Source: an uncultured Collinsella sp. (lineage in GTDB: Bacteria > Actinomycetota > Coriobacteriia > Coriobacteriales > Coriobacteriaceae). Taken from it: a stretch of DNA of 28,101 nucleotides. The stretch is from contig USFK01000005.1 of assembly GCA_900553935.1 (NCBI GenBank), forward strand, positions 1-28,101. Reading direction: 5' to 3'. The notes below the pieces were generated by a model, which saw only the letters and a program-made list of their open reading frames with translations, did no database searches and was not told the origin of the DNA. Positions 1 through 7,773 of the stretch are shown here, piece after piece; position 1 is the stretch's first letter, and each line of letters begins with the position of its first letter. Made by a program: the position numbers and the translations under genes.

Positions 1-348
1 GATAAACTCGCCGATCATTTCCTCCACGTCCTGCTTGGCCTTTTCGGAGAAATGCGCCGTCACGTAAGCCCTGCCGAGATAGTCAGCAAGCAGAGCCTGC
101 ACCTGCTGGGCAGCAAGCTGCCCGGTCGACTGGCGCATGGCAATGCCGAGGTACTGCTCGTTAAAATCGAAGCTCGCGTCCGTAAATTCCGGATCGAGGC
201 AGCCGCCGACGCTCATCAAAATTGCCGTACGGGAAAGCGCCTTGAGCGTTGCAAGATTTCCGTCCGTGAAGAAGCCTGCCGCGGCCTGCATCGCGCCGGG
301 GTCGAGCACGAGGACCCGGTCCGTCGCCGCAAGCCCGGTCGCGGCTGC
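1..348 (-). pseudogene. Peptidase family M13 (neprilysin/PepO-like) internal fragment
   Basis: Read on the minus strand, in register with the plus-strand uvrA frame, this stretch is open. It gives about 115 residues that look like the helical N-terminal region of M13 zinc endopeptidases. It contains FFTDGNLATLKAL, then LDPEFTDASFDF, then ADYLGRAYV and HFSEKAKQDVEEMI, matching the family's pattern of Y-G-x-x-Y followed by F-x-x-x-A-K-x-D-V. The gene runs leftward out of the window, so the HExxH zinc site would lie off the left edge. Its own 5' part is missing: similarity fades at about 335-350, exactly where UvrA similarity begins on the other strand. I see the match by eye only. It could be a real rearrangement scar or a contig-end chimera. 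Confidence 0.7.
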
Positions 349-1371
349 CTTAAGATCACGGGCGCCCGCGCCAACAACCTCAAAAACGTTACCGCCAAGA
401 TCGAGTTTGGTACGCTTACGGTTGTTACCGGCGTGTCGGGATCGGGCAAGAGCTCCCTGGTTACCGACACCATTGCGCCTGCCCTTACGAATGCCATTCA
501 CCGTTCGACGCGCCCTGTGGGCCCGTACAAAAAGCTCGAGGGTATCGAGTGCATCGATAAGGTGATCGACATTGACCAGTCGCCGATCGGCCGTACACCG
601 CGTTCCAATCCCGCTACGTACATTGGCCTGTGGGATGATCTGCGCGCGCTGTTTGCGAGCACACCGGAGTCGAAGGCACGCGGCTACTCGCCGGGACGTT
701 TCTCCTTTAACGTGAGCGGCGGTCGCTGCGAAGCATGCAAGGGCGACGGACAAATTAAGATCGAGATGCACTTCCTTCCCGATATCTATGTCCCCTGTGA
801 GGTCTGCGGCGGCAAACGCTATAACCGCGAGACGCTTGAGGTCACCTACCGTGGTAAGACCATCTCGGACGTGCTCGACATGAGCGTCACCGAGGCACTG
901 GCCTTCTTTGGGAATATCCCGCAGATTAAGCGCAAGCTCCAGACGCTGTACGATGTAGGCTTGGGCTACGTGAGCCTGGGCCAGCCCGCCACGACGCTCT
1001 CGGGCGGCGAGGCGCAGCGTGTGAAGCTCGCCAAGGAGCTTCATCGACGCCAGACGGGCAAGACGTTCTATATTTTGGATGAGCCGACGACCGGCCTTCA
1101 TTTTGAGGACGTCCGCCAGCTGCTCGATGTGCTGCAGCGCTTGGTCGATGCGGGCAACACGGTGCTGGTGATTGAACACAACCTTGATGTCATCAAGGTT
1201 GCCGACCGCCTGATCGATATGGGCCCCGAGGGCGGTAACGGCGGCGGAACCGTCGTGGTTTCGGGCACACCGGAGCAGGTTGCGGACTGTCCGCAAAGTT
1301 ATACGGGCAAGTTTTTGGCGCCGTTGCTCAGGCGTGACCGGGAGCGTCAGGCTCAACTTGATGCTCAATAA
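52..1371 (+). CDS. uvrA: Excinuclease ABC subunit A, C-terminal ABC half only (5' part replaced)
   Basis: UvrA is the damage-recognition ATPase of nucleotide excision repair. From about nt 345 the protein is clearly the second ABC module: ITGARANNLKN, Walker A GVSGSGKSS (residues 127-135 of this frame), the zinc module C226-x2-C229 and C249-x2-C252, signature LSGGEAQR from residue 316, and Walker B with D343-E344. It ends with the usual tail after the D-loop and H-loop (IEHN). That is about 340 of the normal 940 or so residues. The first 95-100 residues of the open frame do not resemble UvrA; they are antisense to an M13 peptidase. The frame is open from base 1, and the ATG at 52 lies inside the foreign part, so it is not a convincing start. 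No start codon lies near the junction. A protein made from this frame would lack the first ATPase and the UvrB-binding region. Confidence 0.8.
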   Translation: MRRHVSPAEIVSKQSLHLLGSKLPGRLAHGNAEVLLVKIEARVRKFRIEAAADAHQNCRTGKRLERCKISVREEACRGLHRAGVEHEDPVRRRKPGRGCLKITGARANNLKNVTAKIEFGTLTVVTGVSGSGKSSLVTDTIAPALTNAIHRSTRPVGPYKKLEGIECIDKVIDIDQSPIGRTPRSNPATYIGLWDDLRALFASTPESKARGYSPGRFSFNVSGGRCEACKGDGQIKIEMHFLPDIYVPCEVCGGKRYNRETLEVTYRGKTISDVLDMSVTEALAFFGNIPQIKRKLQTLYDVGLGYVSLGQPATTLSGGEAQRVKLAKELHRRQTGKTFYILDEPTTGLHFEDVRQLLDVLQRLVDAGNTVLVIEHNLDVIKVADRLIDMGPEGGNGGGTVVVSGTPEQVADCPQSYTGKFLAPLLRRDRERQAQLDAQ

Positions 1372-1391
1372 ATAGGCGATTCAGTTTATGG

Positions 1392-1422
1392 GCGCCATCG
1401 ACTCCTTGTGATTCGATGGCGC
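1392..1422 (+). terminator. Hairpin terminator after uvrA
   Basis: A perfect 10-bp inverted repeat (1392-1401 with 1413-1422, arms GCGCCATCGA and TCGATGGCGC) has an 11-nt loop and lies 20 nt after the uvrA stop. The following TTGCTGT is only weakly T-rich, so termination may be partial. Confidence 0.6.
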
Positions 1423-1503
1423 TTGCTGTGTCGAAGTGACGTATGCAGCCGAATTGGACATATACTTAATCCTTGTGTCCGAATGCGAGGGAAAGGATAT
1501 GCC

Positions 1504-2004
1504 ATGGCAAAGGCTGTAAAGACGCCAAAAACCAATGCGATGCGCGAGCTGGAAAGCGCCGGCATTTCCTATGTTCTACATACGTACGAAGACGATGGTG
1601 ATGAGTCGGCGGGCCTGGGGGTCGCGATTTCGGAGCAGCTTGGCGAGGAGCCCGGACAAGGATTTAAGACCTTGGTCTGCGTGACGCCGTCCAACGACCA
1701 TGTCGTGTGCTGCATCCCTGTTGCCGACGAGCTCGATCTAAAGTCCGCCGCGCGTGCCGCGGGGGAGAAGTCCTTGGCCATGATGCATGTGAAGGATTTG
1801 CTTGCGGCGACTGGCTACGTTCGCGGCGGCTGCAGTCCGGTCGGTATGAAAAAACGCTACCGGACGCTCATTGATGAGACATGTGTCCTTTGGGATACCA
1901 TTTTTATTTCGGGAGGCAAGCGTGGTTATCAGCTTGAGCTTGCACCCGATGATTTAATTGCATTTTGCGGGGCGACGGTCGCCCCGATTACGAGAGAGGA
2001 CTGA
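1504..2004 (+). CDS. ybaK: YbaK/EbsC-family aminoacyl-tRNA deacylase, Cys-tRNA(Pro)-type
   Basis: A 166-residue cytoplasmic protein of the YbaK/ProX editing superfamily. Members hydrolyse mischarged aminoacyl-tRNA; the Cys-tRNA(Pro) deacylase branch is typified by YbaK and EbsC. The sequence shows the family's core features: an N-terminal ISYVLHTYE strand, FKTLVC, the lysine-containing segment LDLKSAARAAGEKS, GYVRGGCSPVGMKK, and the C-terminal FISGGKRGYQLELAP. The length is normal. The ATG at 1504 is chosen because GGAAAGGA lies 5-6 nt upstream; upstream in-frame codons have no ribosome site. The gene ends 3 nt before murJ, so the two are probably co-transcribed. The exact amino-acid and tRNA specificity is inferred from the family. 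Confidence 0.88.
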   Translation: MAKAVKTPKTNAMRELESAGISYVLHTYEDDGDESAGLGVAISEQLGEEPGQGFKTLVCVTPSNDHVVCCIPVADELDLKSAARAAGEKSLAMMHVKDLLAATGYVRGGCSPVGMKKRYRTLIDETCVLWDTIFISGGKRGYQLELAPDDLIAFCGATVAPITRED

Positions 2005-2007
2005 GCG

Positions 2008-3690
2008 ATGCCGCAGGAAGAATTGAAGTGCGGAGCTCATTTTGCAAAAGAATCTGCGCCTCAGACACCCTCATCCGAAGCTTCTTCGTCGCGAGATGGC
2101 ACTGATGATATGGGCTCGTCGGACTACTCCACGGTTGGTCGTTCCGCCGGGCTTATGACCATCCTGACCATCGTGTCTCGCGTCACCGGCTTTATCCGCA
2201 CATGGGCAATGGCGGCCGCTATCGGCATGTCGCTGCTCTCGTCCTCCTATCAGGTCGCCAACAACCTGCCCAATATGCTCTACGAACTCGTGATGGGCGG
2301 CATGCTCGTGACGGCGTTTTTGCCCGTGTACATGGGCGTGAGGCGTGAGCAGGGTCGCGAGGCCTCTAACGAGTACGTGGGCAACCTGCTCGGTATTCTG
2401 CTATTGGTGCTGGGTGGCATTTCGTTGCTGGGGACCGTGTTCGCTCCGGGCTTTATTTGGACGCAATCGTTCCTTTCGGGTGACGGCGGCAGCATGGATA
2501 CCGCTGCGTTCATGTTCCGTTTCTTCGCCATCCAGATTCTGTTTTATGGTTTGGGCTCGGTGTTCTCGGGCGTTCTCAACGCACACCGCGACTACTTCTG
2601 GTCGACGTTTGCCCCGGTCCTCAACAATGTGATCGTCATTGCGAGCTTTATGGGCTTTGCGCCCGTGTCCGCACAGTTTGGCGAACGTGCCGGCATCATC
2701 TTGATTGCGGCCGGTACGACCCTCGGTGTCTTTGTTCAGATGGCTTGTCAGATCCCCGCGCTTGGCAAGCACGGCGTGCATCCCCATATCCATATCGACT
2801 TTAAGGACCCCGCACTGCGCCAGACGATTGCGCTCGGTATCCCGACGCTGCTCGCTACGGTGTGCATGTTTGTCTCGACTTCTATCACGAACGCTGCCGC
2901 GCTGGTGGTCCAGCCCGAGACCGGTCCTTCCGTCATCGCCTATGCGCGCCTGTGGTACACGCTGCCCTACGCGCTGATTGCCGCCTCGCTTTCGACGGCG
3001 CTCTATACCGAGCTCTCTCACGACGCACAGGAGAAGGATTACGACAGCGTTCGCACGGGCATTTCGCGTGGCGTCGCCCAGATGCTGTTCTTCCTGGTTC
3101 CGTTCGCGCTGTACCTGATTGTCTTCGCGCGTCCGCTCAACATGATCTACTGCGCTGGCAAGTTCGATGAGTCCGGCGTGGCGCTGGTGTCCGAGTTCCT
3201 TGTCTACTTGGCGTTCTCGCTGCCGCTCTACGGCGTGGTCGTGCTGATGCAGAAGAGCTTCTCTGCCTTGCTCGACATGAAGCCCTATAGCCGCTATTGC
3301 CTGTATTCCGCCATCGGCCAGGCCGGCTCGGTTCTGCTGTTTGGCGTTGTGCTGGGCTTCGGTATGCCGGCAATCGCGCTTTCGTATGTCGTCGACTACG
3401 TGATCTTGGTCGGTTGCTCGCTGTGGTGGCTGCGTCGTCGTCTGCGTGGTCTTCAGGTTAAATCTATCCTGCATGGCGGTTTCTTTGGCCTTTTGCTCGG
3501 TGGCCTGGGTGCTGCCGCAGGCGCCGGCGTCATGTGGGCGCTTGAGCACTTTGTCGGGGCACTTGGCGGCTCGATTCTGATTACTCTTGGCTACGTTTGC
3601 GTTGCGGGTGTCGTCTCACTTGCTGTTACCTTTGGCCTTGCCGTCGTCCTTAAGATGCCCGAGGTCTCGGCGCTGATTCGTCGCAAGTAG
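2008..3690 (+). CDS. murJ: Lipid II flippase MurJ (MviN family)
   Basis: A 560-residue polytopic membrane protein of the MOP exporter superfamily, which moves lipid II across the cytoplasmic membrane for peptidoglycan synthesis. The start of the membrane domain (SAGLMTILTIVSRVTGFIR) and NNLPNMLYELVMGGML are typical MurJ signatures. About 14 hydrophobic segments follow, and FSALLDMK.YSR matches the conserved loop before the last third. The first 34 residues are Ser-rich and hydrophilic, an extension before the first helix. The start at 2008 has GAGAGGA 8 nt upstream; an ATG at 2110 (MGSSDYSTVG) would remove the extension. The gene follows ybaK by 3 nt, and its TAG is directly followed by the uvrC GTG. 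Confidence 0.93.
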   Translation: MPQEELKCGAHFAKESAPQTPSSEASSSRDGTDDMGSSDYSTVGRSAGLMTILTIVSRVTGFIRTWAMAAAIGMSLLSSSYQVANNLPNMLYELVMGGMLVTAFLPVYMGVRREQGREASNEYVGNLLGILLLVLGGISLLGTVFAPGFIWTQSFLSGDGGSMDTAAFMFRFFAIQILFYGLGSVFSGVLNAHRDYFWSTFAPVLNNVIVIASFMGFAPVSAQFGERAGIILIAAGTTLGVFVQMACQIPALGKHGVHPHIHIDFKDPALRQTIALGIPTLLATVCMFVSTSITNAAALVVQPETGPSVIAYARLWYTLPYALIAASLSTALYTELSHDAQEKDYDSVRTGISRGVAQMLFFLVPFALYLIVFARPLNMIYCAGKFDESGVALVSEFLVYLAFSLPLYGVVVLMQKSFSALLDMKPYSRYCLYSAIGQAGSVLLFGVVLGFGMPAIALSYVVDYVILVGCSLWWLRRRLRGLQVKSILHGGFFGLLLGGLGAAAGAGVMWALEHFVGALGGSILITLGYVCVAGVVSLAVTFGLAVVLKMPEVSALIRRK

Positions 3691-5637
3691 GTGCGCGTGG
3701 CCGGTCACGACAACATTCCAACGCTTGCCGAGCAGGTTTCGCGCGTTCCCACGCAGCCCGGCTGCTACCTTTGGAAAGACGCCAAGGGCGATGTCATCTA
3801 CGTGGGCAAGGCGAAAAACCTGCGCGCCCGTATGCGTCAGTACGTGACGCTGCAGGACGAGCGCCAGAAGATCCCGCTGATGATGCAGCTGGTGGCGAGC
3901 TTTGACTATATCGTGGTGGAGACCGAGCACGAGGCGTTGGTGCTCGAGCGCAATTTGATTGGTCAGTACCATCCGTACTTTAACGTCGACCTCAAGGATG
4001 ACAAGAGCTACCCCTTTATCGCCATTACAAAGGGCGACCTGTATCCCGCTATCAAATACACGCGTGAGCGTCATAAGCCGGGAACGCGCTATTTTGGACC
4101 TTATACCGATAGCCGCGCGGCACGTGAGACGATAGATACGCTGCGCAAGGTTATCCCCATCTGCTCCGCATCCTGTGCGGAGTGGCGTCGTTGTCGCCGT
4201 ATCGTCGAGTCCCACAAGGGCGAGGAAGACATCGTCAATATGATTTGCGCGCAAAACGGGCGCCCCTGCTTTGACTACCATGTCGGGCGCGGCCCGGGTG
4301 CGTGTGTCGGCGTGATTTCCCCGGCAGACTATGCCAAGAACGTCAAGCGTGTCGAGCGCTTTTTGTCGGGCCATCGCAAGGATGTCGTCGATGAGCTGAC
4401 CTCCGAGATGACGGATGCCGCTGAGGCGCTCGACTTTGAGCGCGCGGCACGCGTCAAACGTCGTTTGGAGGTCATCAGGGGTCTGGACGATCGTCAGCAA
4501 GTCGTTTTTCCCTCCAGTGTCGATATAGATGTCATCGGTTTCTATCGCGAGGAGACCATCTCCGCCGCTTGCGTCTTCGTCGTTCGCGAGGGCCGAACAG
4601 TTCGCACCTGCGAGTTCATTCTCGACAAGGGTCTTGATGTTGACGAGGAAGAGCTCCAGTCGGGCTTTCTTAAGCGCTATTACGACGAGACGGCTGATAT
4701 TCCAGCTGAGGTCAACCTTTCCGTCGAGCTTGAGGATGCGGAAGCGCTGGGGGAGTGGCTTGCGGGCAAGCGTGAGCGTTCCTGCCATCTCCATAGGCCG
4801 CAGCGTGGCGAAAAGCACCGTCTGCTCGATATGGCATCCAAAAATGCGCGCCATGCCCTCATGCGCTACATGATGCGAACGGGGTACGCTGACGACCGCA
4901 CCAATCAAGCGCTCCTGGAGCTCGAAAGTGCGTTGGCGCTGCCATCGCCGCCGTTGCGTATCGAGTGCTTCGATATCTCTACACTGCATGGCACCTTTAC
5001 GGTCGCCTCGATGGTGGTGTTTACCAACGGGCGCGCCGACAAGAGTCAGTATCGTCGTTTTAAAATTCAGGCCGAATTGGACGAGGCAAACGACTTCGTG
5101 TCGATGTCCGAGGTTTTGGGACGACGTTATGCTCCCGAGCGCATGGCCGACGAGCGCTTTGGCTCGCGCCCCGATTTGCTCGTTGTCGATGGCGGTAAGC
5201 CGCAATTGACCGCTGCGATCAAGCAACTTGAGGCTCTTGGGCTCGATATACCAGTTTGTGGCTTGGCAAAGGCCGATGAGGAGGTTTTCGTGCCTTGGGA
5301 CGAGACTCCCGTCGTGCTGCCGACCGGGTCCGCGTCGCTCTATCTAATTAAACAGGTGCGCGATGAATCGCACCGTTTTGCCATCACGTTCCATCGCGAA
5401 TTGCGCGATAAAGCCATGACGGTTTCGGTACTCGATGACGTTCCAGGCGTGGGACCCACCAGAAAACGTGCCCTTATGCGCCATTTTGGCTCGATGAAGC
5501 GTTTGCGCGCGGCGAGCGAGCAAGAGATCGCGGAAGTTCGAGGCATTCCTGCCGATGTCGCCAAAGCGGTTCACGAGGCGCTCGTTGCATGGAATGCCGA
5601 GCGCGCCGAGGCGGCGGCAAAGCAATCCGAAAACTAA
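3691..5637 (+). CDS. uvrC: Excinuclease ABC subunit C
   Basis: UvrC makes both incisions around DNA damage in the UvrABC pathway. This 648-residue protein has the GIY-YIG nuclease domain at the N-terminus (GCYLW, then VIYVGKAKNLRARM, then ETEHEALVLERN), a UVR UvrB-binding segment (ALDFERAARVKRRLEVI), the RNase H-like nuclease domain (D428 in IECFDIS, D500 in VVDGGKPQL, H561) and a C-terminal helix-hairpin-helix pair (DVPGVGPTRKRALM). The GTG start touches the murJ stop and has only a weak ribosome site, so translational coupling is likely; a second GTG lies at 3697. The Fe-S cysteine region is unusual: a spacing insertion of about 22 residues carries extra cysteines, and Gly201 stands where the third canonical cysteine is expected. 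Confidence 0.95.
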   Translation: MRVAGHDNIPTLAEQVSRVPTQPGCYLWKDAKGDVIYVGKAKNLRARMRQYVTLQDERQKIPLMMQLVASFDYIVVETEHEALVLERNLIGQYHPYFNVDLKDDKSYPFIAITKGDLYPAIKYTRERHKPGTRYFGPYTDSRAARETIDTLRKVIPICSASCAEWRRCRRIVESHKGEEDIVNMICAQNGRPCFDYHVGRGPGACVGVISPADYAKNVKRVERFLSGHRKDVVDELTSEMTDAAEALDFERAARVKRRLEVIRGLDDRQQVVFPSSVDIDVIGFYREETISAACVFVVREGRTVRTCEFILDKGLDVDEEELQSGFLKRYYDETADIPAEVNLSVELEDAEALGEWLAGKRERSCHLHRPQRGEKHRLLDMASKNARHALMRYMMRTGYADDRTNQALLELESALALPSPPLRIECFDISTLHGTFTVASMVVFTNGRADKSQYRRFKIQAELDEANDFVSMSEVLGRRYAPERMADERFGSRPDLLVVDGGKPQLTAAIKQLEALGLDIPVCGLAKADEEVFVPWDETPVVLPTGSASLYLIKQVRDESHRFAITFHRELRDKAMTVSVLDDVPGVGPTRKRALMRHFGSMKRLRAASEQEIAEVRGIPADVAKAVHEALVAWNAERAEAAAKQSEN

Positions 5638-5662
5638 ACACGCCTCTAAACAACTGATATAC

Positions 5663-5691
5663 ATGATTGCGTGATTTTCAATCATTTATTT
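5663..5691 (+). terminator. Weak hairpin terminator after uvrC
   Basis: The 7-bp arms ATGATTG and CAATCAT (5663-5669 and 5679-5685) flank a 9-nt loop and are followed by TTATTT. The stem is AT-rich, so termination may be inefficient. Confidence 0.45.
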
Positions 5692-5730
5692 CACGGCGAT
5701 TACCAGCCGATTTCGGGTTTAATTAACGCT

Positions 5731-5740
5731 AAAACGTTTG
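5731..5740. promoter_or_regulatory. AAAACGTTTG element, possible LacI-type operator
   Basis: The core AAACGTTT is a perfect palindrome with a central CpG, the geometry used by many LacI-family operators. AAAACGTT also occurs upstream of gapA (18369) and upstream of oppA (23779). No regulator gene is in the window, so a regulatory role is inference from recurrence and position. Confidence 0.3.
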
Positions 5741-5802
5741 ACTAGCCATGGTGAACAACCCTGCTATCCTGCGGGTTGACGAAGACTGATATCTCACCTC
5801 GT

Positions 5803-5883
5803 CGATACATACTGTCTGGCGAATCGTTTGTCAATGAATTCGGTGAACGGTAGCAAATACCGTTCAAGCGTATGTATGTATCG
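5803..5883 (+). promoter_or_regulatory. Nested inverted repeats, possible structured leader or operator
   Basis: An outer pair of perfect 10-nt arms (5803-5812 CGATACATAC; 5874-5883 GTATGTATCG) encloses a short 5-bp stem (5820-5824 with 5838-5842) and a perfect 9-bp hairpin with a 5-nt loop (5844-5852 TGAACGGTA with 5858-5866 TACCGTTCA). As RNA this would be a three-way junction. As DNA, the inner dyad could be a repressor site. It lies 120 nt before the satA-type start and has no T-tract, so it is not a simple terminator. It matches no RNA family that I recognise. Confidence 0.45.
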
Positions 5884-6002
5884 GTCGCCGAGCGCGGCAC
5901 CTCAGTTGGGTTCGTCGGTAGGTAAGGTATATATCGTCCGCAAGTTGCGCGGGGGCACGTCTAGGCGCTCCCGGGTAAGATTCTCTATTGATAGGAGAAG
6001 AC

Positions 6003-7616
6003 ATGGCCATCATCAACAAGGGTATGTCCAGGCGTTCGTTCCTCGGCCTCACCGGCAGCGTCGCTGCTGTCGCAGGGCTTGGTCTCACCGGCTGCGGTGG
6101 CAGCTCTAGCGACGAGGGTTCCGCTTCCGGTTCCACCGATTCCGCCAACCGTGGCGGCGGCGTGATCACCGCTGGTTCCGCTTACGCTCCGTCCAGCTTC
6201 GATCCCGCCAGCACCGGCTCCGCTGTGGGCCTGGGTGCTAACTGGCACGTCGTCGAGGGCCTCTACGGCATCGATTACCACGACTACAGCACCTTCAAAG
6301 AGCTCGCCACCGACGATCCCAAGTCTGTGGACGACACCACTTTCGAGGTCACCATCCGCAAGGGCGCCAAGTTCTCCGATGGCACCGAGGTCACCGCTGA
6401 CGATGTCGTTGCCTCCTACACCGCTTGCGCCGCTTCCGCTACCTATGCTCCGTTCTTCCAGCCCTTCGAGTCCATCGAGGCCAAGGACGCCAGCACCGTG
6501 ACGGTCAAGACCAAGGTCCCCAACTTCTCCCTGCTCAAGGATCGTCTGGCCATCGTCCGCGTTACCCCGGCCACCCAGACCGAGGAGGATCGCGCCAAGC
6601 AGCCGATCGGCTCCGGCCCCTGGATGTACGACTCTATCTCCGATACCGAGATCACCCTGGTTCCCAACCCCGAGTACAACGGTGAGTATGCTGCCGAGGA
6701 TAAGAAGATCCAGTACAGCATCCTGACCGACCCCACCGCTCGCGTTACCGCTCAGCAGGAGGGCTCCACGCTCGTTATGGAGCTCGTTACCGCTGACGCC
6801 GTCGACCAGCTCGAGAGCGCCGGCTGCAAGATCGATAACGTTCAGGGTTTCGGCACCCGCTTCATCATGTTCAACGTCGCCAAGGAGCCTTGGAACAACG
6901 TCAAGGTCCGTCAGGCTGTCATGTATGCGCTCGACACCGAGAAGATGGTCAGCAACACCTTCGCCGGCCTTGCCACCGCTGCCAGCTGCTACCTGCCCAA
7001 GAGCTTCACCAACTATCATGAGGCTTCCACGGTGTACAAGACCGACGCCAAGAAGGCTAAGAAGCTCATCGAGGAGTCTGGCATCACCCCGGGTGCCATT
7101 ACCCTGCGCACCACCGACAACGAGCAGATTAAGGGCATGGCCGCCCAGGTCAAGAATGACCTCGACGCTCTCGGCTTCGATGTGACCATCCAGACCGATA
7201 CCTCGCCGGCCACCTACGCTGCCATCGACGGCGGCGAGGCCTACGATATCCTCCTTGCCCCTGGCGATCCTTCCTGCTTCGGCGCCGACCCCGACCTGCT
7301 GCTCAACTGGTGGTACGGCGACAACGTCTGGATGCAGACCCGTTGCCCGTGGAAGGAGTCCGCTGAGTGGCAGAAGCTCCACGGTCTCATGGACGAGGCT
7401 CTTGCCGCTGAGGGCGATGAGCAGCAGAAGAAGTGGAACGAGTGCTTCGACATCATTGCCGACAACGCCGTTCTGTACCCCGTTGTCCACGTCAAGACCG
7501 TCTCCGCTTCCTGGGACGATCCGTCCACTGCGCCCAACGGCGAGGCCCTCGATGGCTTCAAGGGCATCGGCACGACGAGCATGTCCTTCAGGGGCGTTGC
7601 GACCGTCAAGGCGTAA
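6003..7616 (+). CDS. ABC-transporter substrate-binding lipoprotein, family 5 (probable SatA-type sialic acid binder)
   Basis: A 537-residue extracytoplasmic solute-binding protein of family 5 (the peptide/nickel/SatA cluster). The N-terminus has a twin-arginine motif, S9-R-R-S-F-L, a short hydrophobic run and a lipobox L-T-G-C with Cys31, so it is probably a Tat-exported lipoprotein. Family features include FEVTIRKGAKFSDGTEVTA, PIGSGPW, and FIMFNVAKEPWNNVKVRQAV. The start at 6003 has AGGAGA about 6 nt upstream. Codon use is strongly biased, like the glycolytic genes, suggesting high expression. A hairpin separates it from the permease gene. By itself it would be called a dipeptide-binding protein; the sialic-acid role is inferred from the downstream nan genes and from the SatABCD-like domain arrangement of the operon. 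Confidence 0.85.
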   Translation: MAIINKGMSRRSFLGLTGSVAAVAGLGLTGCGGSSSDEGSASGSTDSANRGGGVITAGSAYAPSSFDPASTGSAVGLGANWHVVEGLYGIDYHDYSTFKELATDDPKSVDDTTFEVTIRKGAKFSDGTEVTADDVVASYTACAASATYAPFFQPFESIEAKDASTVTVKTKVPNFSLLKDRLAIVRVTPATQTEEDRAKQPIGSGPWMYDSISDTEITLVPNPEYNGEYAAEDKKIQYSILTDPTARVTAQQEGSTLVMELVTADAVDQLESAGCKIDNVQGFGTRFIMFNVAKEPWNNVKVRQAVMYALDTEKMVSNTFAGLATAASCYLPKSFTNYHEASTVYKTDAKKAKKLIEESGITPGAITLRTTDNEQIKGMAAQVKNDLDALGFDVTIQTDTSPATYAAIDGGEAYDILLAPGDPSCFGADPDLLLNWWYGDNVWMQTRCPWKESAEWQKLHGLMDEALAAEGDEQQKKWNECFDIIADNAVLYPVVHVKTVSASWDDPSTAPNGEALDGFKGIGTTSMSFRGVATVKA

Positions 7617-7678
7617 GACTCGCTTGAGTCTGTATGCAGGATGTCGGTCGTTGGGACCGTATCCTCATAGTTGAAACA

Positions 7679-7712
7679 AAGACCCGGGCGACCTCGATGT
7701 CGCTCGGGTCTT
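7679..7712 (+). terminator. Strong hairpin between binding-protein and permease genes
   Basis: A 14-bp stem (7679-7692 with 7699-7712, one G-U pair) has a 6-nt loop. Only TT and then GTAATG follow, so it is more likely a partial terminator or a 3'-end stabiliser of the binding-protein message than a full stop. Such elements let the binding protein be made in excess over the membrane parts. Confidence 0.65.
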
Positions 7713-7773
7713 GTAATGAGTATCCGTACTCATATACCAGTTGGTCCTACCGACAAAAGAAAGGGGAGAGAAC

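Larger units (their letters stand above)
5638..6002 (+). other. 365-bp intergenic leader region before the sialate-type ABC operon
   Basis: No protein gene is supported here; the short open frames have no ribosome sites and no recognisable product. The region holds a weak hairpin with a T-rich tail just after uvrC (5663-5691), an AAAACGTTTG element at 5731, nested inverted repeats at 5803-5883, and a small hairpin covering the satA-type ribosome site (5981-5999). TTGACT at 5738 and TATCCT at 5765 resemble promoter boxes, but the 21-nt spacing is poor. I cannot place a promoter with confidence. Confidence 0.6.

Noticed and set aside
5828..6109. A possible 93-residue protein in the uvrC-satA gap
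   Set aside because: It has no ribosome site, runs through the structured leader and into the satA-type gene in another frame, and gives an Arg/Ser-rich product with no recognisable features.
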